Of a DNA stretch of 64,000 nucleotides, positions 26,647 through 34,472 are shown one piece after another. The notes beneath the pieces were generated by a model. It was given only the letters and a program-made list of their open reading frames with translations, had not been told where the DNA came from and did not search any database. Position 1 is the first letter of the stretch. Every line of letters begins with the position of its first letter. The stretch comes from CAIVAT01 sp964387205 (GTDB lineage Bacteria > Bacteroidota > Bacteroidia > Bacteroidales > FEN-979): the NCBI GenBank assembly GCA_964387205.1, contig CAYLVY010000004.1, positions 11,134-75,133 of the forward strand, read 5' to 3'. The position numbers were made by a program, and so were the translations under genes.

Positions 26647-28806
26647 ATGACTTTCGACGACTTTAAGAAGACGCATAAACTCCTGGCGCAATATCAGTAC
26701 AAGTGGGCGCCCATCGATAAAGGATACAACAACCGCACTATCCATGTGAATGTCGGCGACCTGACCTTTAAAGAAAAACCGGTGACAGCGATGATGAAGG
26801 AGAAATTCATCGGAGGTAAAGGATTCGATCTCCGTTTATTGTGGGATGCTACCCGTCCCGACACCCGGTGGAACGATCCCGACAACGAGATCGTGATCAG
26901 CGGTGGGCCTTGTTGCGGGATCACGCAATACTCCGGAGCCGGCAAAGCCATTTGCTGCGCCATCAGCCCGCAAACCGATATAGTCGTCGATTCCAATGTC
27001 GGTGGTTTCTTTGGCCCTTTCCTGAAGTTCTGCGGATTTGATGCCCTAGAGGTGCAGGGAAAGTCTGAGAAAGAGATCATGGTACTATTTGAAGAGGAAA
27101 GAGAGGTTATTGAAATCTACGAAGCGGAAGATCTTCCGTCCGACAGTCATGTTCTGGCTGAAGAATTGCATGAAATGCTCGCCATTCCCGGCAACGAAAA
27201 AGACAAATACAACGTGTCGGTGGTTTCGGCCGGAACCGCAGCCGAACACTCTCTTATCGGGATGCTGAATTTCAGCTTCTACGATATCAAGCGTAAAAAA
27301 GTGCGGCTGAAACAGGCAGGACGCGGAGGGATCGGTACCGTTCTTCGCGATAAAAAAATCAAAGCACTGGTGGCGCACGTCAAACCAATCGGCGGAAACC
27401 GCAACAACGTGGTGGAACTCGAGGCTATCCAGGAACGCGGACGCCGGTTCAACAAAGAGATGCGGGAACTGGACGACAAACAATGCGAAATGCGTAAAAA
27501 AGGTACCGCCCACCTTACCAATATCATGAACGATTATGACTTGCTGCCGGTCCATAACTTCAAATTCGGCAACCATCCCGACGCCGGAAAGATCCACGGG
27601 GATGTGTGGATGTCCTATTTTACCCAGAATGTTCCCGACGGTTGCTGGGTAGGCTGCAACATGGCCTGCGCCAAAGGGGTGGACAATTATGAACTCCGCA
27701 CCGGGCCCTATAAAGGAGACAAAGTGATTGTGGACGGCCCTGAATATGAAACTACCTCCTCTCTTGGTTCGATCGCAGGGATATTTAACCCCGATTTTAC
27801 CATCGAAGCCAACTTCTATTGCGACACATACGGCATCTGCACCATCACCTGGGGGACCATCCTGGGTTTTATCATGGAATGTTACGAAAATGGTATCCTG
27901 AACGAGGAGCGCACGGGAGGGCTGAAACTGAACTTCGGCAATGCCGACACCGCTATGGAGCTCCTTCACCAGGTCAGCCGCGGAGAAGGTTTCGGCCTGA
28001 TCGCCGGCCAGGGAGTACGGAAAATGAAAGCCATGTTCGCGGAAAAAGGCTGGGGCGACCCCGCTTTCATGCAGGACATCGGCATGGAAAACAAAGGGTT
28101 GGAATACTCCCAGTACGTTTCTAAAGAATCATTGGCCCAGCAGGGCGGATATGCCATGACCAACAAAGGGCCGCAACACGATGAAGCATGGCTGATCTTC
28201 ATGGACATGGTCAATAACCAGATACCTACCTTCGAGAAGAAGGCTGAGGCGCTGCACTACTTCCCGATGTTCCGGACCTGGTTCGGACTTGCCGGATTCT
28301 GCAAACTGCCCTGGAATGACGTGGAACCTGAAGACAATGCCCAGACTGATGAACCGGCAAAGGTACCGGAACATGTCGATAACTACGTCACAATATTCAA
28401 TGCCGTCACCGGACAAAAGATTGACAAGCACGAACTGGTCCGGCAATCGGAAAGGGTTTACAACTTCCAGCGGATCTTTAACATCCGTCGCGGATACGGA
28501 CTCCGTAAACACGACGCCCAGCCCTATCGTGCTGCAGGCCCGGTGACCAGGGAAGAGTATGAATCGCGTGCCGAAAGGTATGATAAACAACTGAAAGAAC
28601 AGATCAATTACGATCCGGAAGGTAAAACCACGGAGGAAAAGATGAAAGTACTCCGCCAGTACCGGGAAAACCGCTACGAACAACTTCTCGATGCCGTGTA
28701 TCAGCGCCGCGGCTGGACCCCCAATGGTGTCCCTACCATTGAACACCTGAAGAAGATCGGAATGGACCTGCCCGAGTTGATCGAAGTGGTAACCCCCCTC
28801 CAGTAA
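26647..28806 (+). CDS. Aldehyde:ferredoxin oxidoreductase family protein (tungsten/pyranopterin)
   Basis: 719 residues from ATG at 26647. The N-terminal AOR domain has KFIGGKGFDLRLLWD and SGGPCCGITQYSGAGK. [4Fe-4S] ligands are likely Cys333, Cys337 and Cys341 (DGCWVGCNMACAKG) plus Cys552 (GFCKLPW). Spacing C-x3-C-x3-C differs from the C-x2-C-x3-C I expect for archaeal AOR. These enzymes bind a tungsten bis-pyranopterin and interconvert aldehydes and carboxylic acids with ferredoxin. The tungstate/cofactor operon 2.5 kb downstream fits this need. Cytoplasmic; no Tat signal. Carbonic anhydrase follows after 5 bp. Confidence 0.88.
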   Translation: MTFDDFKKTHKLLAQYQYKWAPIDKGYNNRTIHVNVGDLTFKEKPVTAMMKEKFIGGKGFDLRLLWDATRPDTRWNDPDNEIVISGGPCCGITQYSGAGKAICCAISPQTDIVVDSNVGGFFGPFLKFCGFDALEVQGKSEKEIMVLFEEEREVIEIYEAEDLPSDSHVLAEELHEMLAIPGNEKDKYNVSVVSAGTAAEHSLIGMLNFSFYDIKRKKVRLKQAGRGGIGTVLRDKKIKALVAHVKPIGGNRNNVVELEAIQERGRRFNKEMRELDDKQCEMRKKGTAHLTNIMNDYDLLPVHNFKFGNHPDAGKIHGDVWMSYFTQNVPDGCWVGCNMACAKGVDNYELRTGPYKGDKVIVDGPEYETTSSLGSIAGIFNPDFTIEANFYCDTYGICTITWGTILGFIMECYENGILNEERTGGLKLNFGNADTAMELLHQVSRGEGFGLIAGQGVRKMKAMFAEKGWGDPAFMQDIGMENKGLEYSQYVSKESLAQQGGYAMTNKGPQHDEAWLIFMDMVNNQIPTFEKKAEALHYFPMFRTWFGLAGFCKLPWNDVEPEDNAQTDEPAKVPEHVDNYVTIFNAVTGQKIDKHELVRQSERVYNFQRIFNIRRGYGLRKHDAQPYRAAGPVTREEYESRAERYDKQLKEQINYDPEGKTTEEKMKVLRQYRENRYEQLLDAVYQRRGWTPNGVPTIEHLKKIGMDLPELIEVVTPLQ

Positions 28807-28811
28807 CCGTT

Positions 28812-29438
28812 ATGGAAAACCTGCTCAAAGGAGTTGTCGAATTCAGGAAAAAAGATTTTGAGGAAAACCGCGAACTTTTCGAAAAATTGCATAAACGCCA
28901 GGATCCTCATACCCTTTTTATCGGCTGTTCCGATTCCCGCGTTGTCCCCAATATCATTACCCAAACCCTTCCGGGCGAGGTTTTCGTGGTGAGAAATGTA
29001 GCCAACATTGTCCCGGTTTATTCCGAAAATATCGATTTTTACGGCACCACCTCCGCCATTGAATATGCCGTAGTACAACTCAAGGTAGAAAATATCCTCG
29101 TGTGCGGGCACTCCAATTGCGGCGGTTGCGCCGCTTTATATAAATCTGAGGATGAACTTGCCGCCATCCCGCATACGAAAAAATGGCTCGAACTGGCCCG
29201 GCTGGTCAGGGAAAAAGTAATGATGAAACTCGGCGACACTCCCGAACCGGCAGCCCGGGAGTGGCTGACCGAGCAAATCAATGTGGTGGAACAACTCAAA
29301 CATCTGCTATCCTACCCCTTCGTCAGGGAACGATTCCGGAATGGCAACCTGAAACTGTTAGGATGGCATTATATCATCGAAACCGGGCAGATATTCAGTT
29401 ACGACCGGAAAAAAGGTTTTTTCGAACCCATCAATTAA
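28812..29438 (+). CDS. Beta-class carbonic anhydrase
   Basis: 208 residues. Zinc ligands and catalytic dyad are visible: Cys39-x-Asp41-x-Arg43 in GCSDSR, and His100-x2-Cys103 in GHSNCGGC. The family hydrates CO2 to bicarbonate. It starts 5 bp after the aldehyde oxidoreductase gene, so the two are co-transcribed. It could feed bicarbonate to carboxylation steps, though only a carboxyl-transfer subunit is encoded nearby. Confidence 0.95.
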   Translation: MENLLKGVVEFRKKDFEENRELFEKLHKRQDPHTLFIGCSDSRVVPNIITQTLPGEVFVVRNVANIVPVYSENIDFYGTTSAIEYAVVQLKVENILVCGHSNCGGCAALYKSEDELAAIPHTKKWLELARLVREKVMMKLGDTPEPAAREWLTEQINVVEQLKHLLSYPFVRERFRNGNLKLLGWHYIIETGQIFSYDRKKGFFEPIN

Positions 29439-29457
29439 TGGTCCGGCCCGCTGTTTA

Positions 29458-31107
29458 TTAAGATTTCCCGCTGCAACGGTCTGCTTTCATATAAGGATAG
29501 GTAAACTCCGTGGGAGAGATCAGGGTCTCTTTGATCGTCCTCGGATTGGTCCAGCGAAGCAGGTTGAGATAACTGCCCGACTTGTCGTTGGTACCGGAAC
29601 CTCGGGCTCCTCCGAAAGGCTGCTGACCGACGACAGCACCCGTTGGCTTATCATTGAAGTAAAAATTCCCGGCCGCATACCGAAGTATCCGACAGGCAAC
29701 ATTCAACGCTTCCCTGTCATGGGAAAAAACCGAACCGGTAAGCCCGTAGGGAGAGGTTTGGTCGCAGATGTGCAGGGTCTCTTCATAATCTTTGTCCTTG
29801 TAAACATATATGGTCATCACCGGGCCGAAGATCTCCTCCTCCATACTTTTAAAATGAGGATCAGTGGTCAGGATAACCGTGGGCTGAATGAAATAGCCCT
29901 TCGATTTATCTCCTGTCCCGCCAAAAATCACCTCGGCATCAGGAGACTTTTTCGCGTATTCGATGTAACCCATAATATTATCGAAAGATGCCTCGTCAAT
30001 GACGGCATTCATGAAATGGCTGAACTCCCTGACATCTCCCACGGTCACGGTGGATAACATATCGCCGATCCGCTCACGGATATCGGGCCAAAGGGATTCG
30101 GGGATGTATCCGCGGGAAGCGGCAGAACACTTCTGCCCCTGGTACTCAAAGGCACCCCTGACAACAGCTACGGCTACCTCCTGTGCTGAGGAAGAGGGGT
30201 GAACAAAAATGAAATCCTTTCCCCCGGTCTCCCCTACCATGCGCGGATAGGAACGGTAATGGTCCATGTTGCTGGCCACTGTTCTCCAAATGCCGTTGAA
30301 AGTACCCGTAGAACCGGTAAAATGGACACCGGTCATGTCGCGGTGTTGCAACACCTGCTGCCCGATCCTGCTCCCCGGGCCCGGAATGAAATTGATCACC
30401 CCGTCGGGAAGACCTGCTTCGCGGAATACCTGCATCAGCACGTAGTTGCTGAGTACCGAGGTGGATGCTGGTTTCCAAACCGTGGTATTACCCATCACCA
30501 CCGGCGCCATGTTCAGGTTTGAAGCAATGGCAGTGAAATTGAAAGGGGTAATGGTGAAAACAAATCCTTCCAGCGGACGGTATTCGAGCCGGTTGATGAT
30601 CCCCGGCTGCGAATGGGGCTGTTCTTTATAAATCTCCGTGGTGAAAAATGCATTGAATTTCAGAAAATCAATCGTTTCACAGGCAGCATCTATCTCTGCC
30701 TGATAGGCGCTCTTACCCTGCCCGAGCATGGTTGCGGCATTGATCACCTGACGGTACTTGTGTGTCAATAGCTCCGCCGCCTTCAACGCGATGGAAACAC
30801 GCTCCACCCAGGAGATCGATTCCCACTGCCGGTGCGCTTTTACCGCAGCCTCCATGGCCATCTGCACCTCCTTCTCCCCCGCCAGGTGATATTGGCCCAA
30901 TATATGGCCATGGTCATGCGGCATCACAATCTTCCCGGTTTTTCCGGTCCTCACCTCTTTCCCCCCGATAACCAGTGGAATATCAATTACTTCGGAACTC
31001 ATCCTGTCAAGTTCCGCGTTGAGCATCTTCCGCTCCTGACATCCCGGAGCATAACTCTTTGTCGGTTCATTGACCGGACGCTCCAAATTGAAAATAGCAT
31101 TGTTCAT
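29458..31107 (-). CDS. pruA: L-glutamate gamma-semialdehyde dehydrogenase (1-pyrroline-5-carboxylate dehydrogenase)
   Basis: 549 residues, the size of the stand-alone P5C dehydrogenases of Bacteroidota. Aldehyde-dehydrogenase core: FTITPFNFTAIASN for NAD+ binding, VGETGGKDF with the general-base Glu, and YQGQKCSAASR with the nucleophilic Cys, then MEEEIFGPV and PFGGARGSGTNDKSG. It oxidises glutamate semialdehyde to glutamate in proline and arginine breakdown. No proline dehydrogenase is nearby. Converges with carbonic anhydrase (19 bp apart) and diverges from the ModE-like gene. Confidence 0.93.
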   Translation of the reverse strand: MNNAIFNLERPVNEPTKSYAPGCQERKMLNAELDRMSSEVIDIPLVIGGKEVRTGKTGKIVMPHDHGHILGQYHLAGEKEVQMAMEAAVKAHRQWESISWVERVSIALKAAELLTHKYRQVINAATMLGQGKSAYQAEIDAACETIDFLKFNAFFTTEIYKEQPHSQPGIINRLEYRPLEGFVFTITPFNFTAIASNLNMAPVVMGNTTVWKPASTSVLSNYVLMQVFREAGLPDGVINFIPGPGSRIGQQVLQHRDMTGVHFTGSTGTFNGIWRTVASNMDHYRSYPRMVGETGGKDFIFVHPSSSAQEVAVAVVRGAFEYQGQKCSAASRGYIPESLWPDIRERIGDMLSTVTVGDVREFSHFMNAVIDEASFDNIMGYIEYAKKSPDAEVIFGGTGDKSKGYFIQPTVILTTDPHFKSMEEEIFGPVMTIYVYKDKDYEETLHICDQTSPYGLTGSVFSHDREALNVACRILRYAAGNFYFNDKPTGAVVGQQPFGGARGSGTNDKSGSYLNLLRWTNPRTIKETLISPTEFTYPYMKADRCSGKS

Positions 31108-31144
31108 ATCATTGAATTTTGTTGTTCTCGGTCTGTTTTGTCTG

Positions 31145-31152
31145 CAAAGTTA
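31145..31152 (-). promoter_or_regulatory. -7 element for pruA
   Basis: On the minus strand TAACTTTG, matching TAnnTTTG, 37 bp upstream of the pruA ATG. Confidence 0.6.
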
Positions 31153-31154
31153 TC

Positions 31155-31179
31155 ATTATTTATATTTTTTCTAAATAAT
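31155..31179. promoter_or_regulatory. AT-rich inverted repeat, candidate operator
   Basis: ATTATTTA and TAAATAAT form perfect 8-bp arms with a 9-base spacer. The repeat lies just upstream of the pruA -7 element, over its presumed -33 region, in the divergent interval between pruA and the ModE-like regulator. Which protein binds it is unknown. Confidence 0.4.
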
Positions 31180-31244
31180 TTCATGTACAATCATGATGAA
31201 GGGCCACAAAACTGCCATACCACAACGGAATTTCGGAGTGGTTA

Positions 31245-31261
31245 TTTCGTGCATATCGAAA
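31245..31261. promoter_or_regulatory. Inverted repeat upstream of the ModE-like gene, candidate operator
   Basis: TTTCG and CGAAA arms with a 7-base spacer lie immediately before the -7 element at 31268-31275, a position where a bound regulator would block or assist polymerase. Short arms, so a chance occurrence is possible. Confidence 0.35.
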
Positions 31262-31267
31262 AATTCA

Positions 31268-31275
31268 TACTTTTG
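31268..31275 (+). promoter_or_regulatory. -7 element for the tungstate/molybdopterin operon
   Basis: TACTTTTG matches TAnnTTTG. It overlaps the GTG at 31275, so that codon cannot be the translation start of the regulator gene; a start at or after 31299 is implied. Confidence 0.6.
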
Positions 31276-31298
31276 TGATCTATAAAACACCCTGCAAT

Positions 31299-31679
31299 TT
31301 GGACACAAAATTTTCTGATAAACTGGCCCATATCCGTCTTCATTACAAGATATGGATGGCCGATGAAAAAGAGAGCGGTATCCTTGGCGACGGCAAATGG
31401 AAAATGCTGAAGCTGATCGAAGAAAAGGGTTCCATGAAGGCGGCCTGTGAAGAGATGGGATATACCTACCGGCGAACCTGGGGCAACCTGCGGAAAATTG
31501 AGGATTTTTTCGGATTTCCATTGCTGGAAAAGCACCGGGGAGGCGCTGAAAGAGGCAGGACCGTACTATCCGAGGAGGGAAAACGCCTGGTCAGGGCTTT
31601 TGACACTTTTCATCAGTCGCTCGATGAACACATCCAAAGGGGTTTTGAAAAATTCATGGAGGAATTGAACCGGAAATGA
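31299..31679 (+). CDS. ModE-like winged-helix transcriptional regulator
   Basis: About 126 residues if read from TTG at 31299; the frame is open from 31275 and an ATG lies at 31356. The ModE N-terminal/LysR-like helix-turn-helix is clear: GKWKMLKLIEEKGSMKAACE, then YRRTWGNLRKIEDFFGFPLL and the wing GRTVLSEEGKRL. No molybdate-binding (MOP) domains are present, so it is a DNA-binding-only form. It heads the tungstate/molybdate operon and overlaps wtpA by 4 bp, so it probably regulates its own operon. Confidence 0.82.
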   Translation: MDTKFSDKLAHIRLHYKIWMADEKESGILGDGKWKMLKLIEEKGSMKAACEEMGYTYRRTWGNLRKIEDFFGFPLLEKHRGGAERGRTVLSEEGKRLVRAFDTFHQSLDEHIQRGFEKFMEELNRK

Positions 31680-32656
31680 GACCCTTTTTCAAAATCCTCC
31701 CGGCGCTGATTCTTACTGCACTTCTGTCAATATCTTGTTATTGCCCGGCCCAGCCGGCATCCCTGTCGGGTACACTGATCATTTTCCATGCCGGCAGCCT
31801 GGCCGTTCCGGTAAAGGAGATCGCGGCTGTTTTTCGTCTGAAAAACCCCGGAGTGACCATCCTGACCGAAGCGGCCGGGAGTGTGGACTGCGCCAGGAAG
31901 ATCACCGACCTGCACAAACCTTGTGACATCATGATATCCGCCGATTACACGGTTATAGATAAAATGCTGATCCCGCAGCACGCCACATGGAATATTCAGT
32001 TCGCTTCCAATGAGATGTGCCTCGTTTTCAATGAGAAATCGAATTACGGCCAGGTTATAAACGCCAATAACTGGCCCGGGATACTGCTGCGCAGCGATGT
32101 GAGGTTCAGCCGTTCCGATCCCAATTCAGATCCCTGTGGTTACCGGTCGGAGATGACCATGCAACTGGCTGAAAAACACTACCGGAATCCCGGACTGGCC
32201 GGAAGACTGACTACCAAAGACCGGAAGTATATCCGGCCCAAGGAGGTGGATCTTCTGCCATTACTGGAGACTAATACGGTAGACTTCATTTTTCTCTACA
32301 AATCGGTGGCCATACAGCATGGACTGAAATACCTCGAACTACCTGATGAGGTCAACCTGAAAAATCCTGCCTTCATCAACCTATATCATACCGCGGCGGT
32401 GGAAATAGACGGCAGCCGGCCCGGGGAGAAAGCAACCATGTTCGGTGAACCGATGATCTATGGGGTCACAATACTCCGCGACGCCCCCAATAAACCGGCG
32501 GCACTTGCCTTTCTGAAGTTCATGCTCTCCGAAGATGGCGGAATGAAAATCCTCCGGCGGAATGGGCAACCCTCTTTGATCCCCCGCTTCAACCCAAATT
32601 ACCACCTGATACCACCTGTACTCCGACCATTTGCTTCAGAATATCAAAAACCGTAA
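31676..32656 (+). CDS. WtpA-type tungstate/molybdate-binding protein
   Basis: 326 residues with an N-terminal signal peptide; a Cys (LLSISC) is near the cleavage site, though the lipobox is imperfect. Periplasmic oxyanion-binding fold: IIFHAGSLAVPV at the first ligand loop, AAGSVDCARKITDL, IMISADYTVID, then NNWPGILLRSDVRFSRSDPN and DPCGYRSEM, the pattern of WtpA rather than classical ModA. It captures WO4 or MoO4 and delivers it to the permease at 37919. Which metal is preferred cannot be read from sequence, but WtpA proteins generally favour tungstate. Confidence 0.87.
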   Translation: MRPFFKILPALILTALLSISCYCPAQPASLSGTLIIFHAGSLAVPVKEIAAVFRLKNPGVTILTEAAGSVDCARKITDLHKPCDIMISADYTVIDKMLIPQHATWNIQFASNEMCLVFNEKSNYGQVINANNWPGILLRSDVRFSRSDPNSDPCGYRSEMTMQLAEKHYRNPGLAGRLTTKDRKYIRPKEVDLLPLLETNTVDFIFLYKSVAIQHGLKYLELPDEVNLKNPAFINLYHTAAVEIDGSRPGEKATMFGEPMIYGVTILRDAPNKPAALAFLKFMLSEDGGMKILRRNGQPSLIPRFNPNYHLIPPVLRPFASEYQKP

Positions 32657-32669
32657 ATAGTTACTGACC

Positions 32670-33572
32670 ATGAAAACATCATCCCTCCTTCTGCTCCTGA
32701 TCACTTTACTAATGCTGATTTCCTGCAAAAAGGACAAAGACCCCTCTCCCCCCTCCATCGCCCTGCTTACCGGCGCTGAATTTACACCGGACGGTGCAGT
32801 GGTGAAAGTGGGCGGAAAATTAAGGTTCGGAATCACCGTCAACGCTTCCGATGCCAATATTACCAACTTCGTGGTGAAGAAGATCATGCCTGACGGTTCG
32901 GTGAAGGTAGTCCTGGATTCAGGGCTGAATGCTGCCGGGTTCACGGTTCGGGAAACCTTCTGGCAAGGGGTGGAAGAAGAGGCACGCTGGACCTTCCAGG
33001 TGATGGACCGCAACCGGTTGTTTGCTACCACCGCCATTACCATATTCAAAGACCCGAACTCCGCATGGGGAGGCATCATCGAATATCCCGAAATAATCAT
33101 GGGTTTTCAGCAAAATCAACAGCACGGACATCACCTCGATATCTTTACAGGTAAAGTATTTTTTGCCGACTCTGCGGCGCTTCATCAGGAAAAAATCGAC
33201 CTGGTTGTCTATTACTTTAAAGATGAAGATGAATTGCATTCTCCAACTTTCTCCTCCCCGGGAGAGCAGGGCAACGGAATCTGGGAATACTACCCGGAGA
33301 TAGCCTCATGGACCACCAGACAATACACCAAATGGGATATCAGTGTTGACGGCGATCCCATTCCTGTTGCCGATTTCAGCGCCTGTCATAATGACAGCCT
33401 GCTGATCGTTTCCTATGATGATGTCTGGGGTAAGCGGAAATTCAAATATGCCTATCCCGATGTCGTCATTCCTTTTATGACTGCCGGTGGAAAAAAAGGC
33501 CTTATCCGGGTACTCTCTTCCGACAACGATCCCGCAGGTATCATAAGATTCTCCCTTAAAATTCAACAATAA
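32670..33572 (+). CDS. Lipoprotein of unknown function in the tungstate operon
   Basis: 300 residues. A signal with lipobox LMLISC followed by KKDKD predicts an exported lipoprotein, with surface export possible. The rest looks beta-rich: an Ig-like start (GGKLRFGITVNASDANITNF) then a domain with HGHHLDIFTGKVFFA and YYFKDEDELHSP. I do not recognise the family. Being 13 bp after wtpA and before a T9SS protein and TonB receptor, it may help recognise the imported compound at the cell surface. Confidence 0.75.
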   Translation: MKTSSLLLLLITLLMLISCKKDKDPSPPSIALLTGAEFTPDGAVVKVGGKLRFGITVNASDANITNFVVKKIMPDGSVKVVLDSGLNAAGFTVRETFWQGVEEEARWTFQVMDRNRLFATTAITIFKDPNSAWGGIIEYPEIIMGFQQNQQHGHHLDIFTGKVFFADSAALHQEKIDLVVYYFKDEDELHSPTFSSPGEQGNGIWEYYPEIASWTTRQYTKWDISVDGDPIPVADFSACHNDSLLIVSYDDVWGKRKFKYAYPDVVIPFMTAGGKKGLIRVLSSDNDPAGIIRFSLKIQQ

Positions 33573-33602
33573 TCTTATCCATTAACCTTAAAATCAATTG
33601 TC

Positions 33603-34472
33603 ATGAAACAAATTTTACTGATTGCCATTTTCATTGGCGCAGGTATGTTGCTCCATGCTCAGGAAACCTTGACCGGATGGACATTCCCTGTCAACTCCGG
33701 TTCCGACAGCCTCAACGCCAACCTGGGAACCAGCCAGAATAAAGGCTACGATATCCGCTTTGAGTGGAACATAGCCCCTGGTAGTGACTCAACCGTCAAT
33801 ACGATCTTTTTTGCTAACGGAACATCTACCTTCGCCGCTGCTACTGCTGGCTGGGACAACGGAACCGGTATGAAATTCTGGTCCATAAAATTCAAGGCCA
33901 ACAATTTCAGCAATTTCAAGCTCTCTTCAAAACTCAGCAGCGATGTCAACCATCCCGGACCAAGGGATTTTAAAATCCAGTGGCGCCTGAGCAGTACCGA
34001 TTATCAGGATGTTCCGGACGGGATCGTTACCGCAGCTGCTGACTGGACTACCGGTGTGACCACCGATCTCCCGGTTCCCATCACCGATCAGGGAAGCAGC
34101 TCCATCTATATCCGCTGGCTTATGAACTCCAACACCGACATCAACGGAGGCACGGTAAATGCAACCGGGTGGTCTATGATCGACGACGTACTGGTCACTG
34201 GAATCAGCACCCTGGGCACACAGGAGATCCTGTACACCAACCGCCTGACACTCTTCCCGACACCAAATAACGGAAACTTTACACTTTCATCGACGGTGGA
34301 AATAGACAAAGCAGAGATCTATGATCTCTCCGGTAAAACCGTGCTTACCCTGAACGGATCATCCATGCAGTATTCCGTTCGGCTTCCGGATGCAAAACCT
34401 AGCATGTATCTGCTGAGGGTAAGTTTCAGAGACCAGGACAAACCCGCAACCGTTCGTTTTATCGTTGAGTAA
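33603..34472 (+). CDS. Secreted protein with T9SS type A sorting domain
   Basis: 289 residues. Signal peptide MKQILLIAIFIGAGMLLHAQ; a beta-sandwich-like body (about 20-200) with GWTFPVNSGSDS near the start; a C-terminal type IX secretion domain from about residue 210 (LTLFPTPNNGNFTL, AEIYDLSGKTVL, final RFIVE). The protein should cross the outer membrane through T9SS and be anchored outside. No enzyme motif is seen. Its last codons overlap the TTG start of the TonB receptor, tying it to metal uptake. Confidence 0.83.
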   Translation: MKQILLIAIFIGAGMLLHAQETLTGWTFPVNSGSDSLNANLGTSQNKGYDIRFEWNIAPGSDSTVNTIFFANGTSTFAAATAGWDNGTGMKFWSIKFKANNFSNFKLSSKLSSDVNHPGPRDFKIQWRLSSTDYQDVPDGIVTAAADWTTGVTTDLPVPITDQGSSSIYIRWLMNSNTDINGGTVNATGWSMIDDVLVTGISTLGTQEILYTNRLTLFPTPNNGNFTLSSTVEIDKAEIYDLSGKTVLTLNGSSMQYSVRLPDAKPSMYLLRVSFRDQDKPATVRFIVE

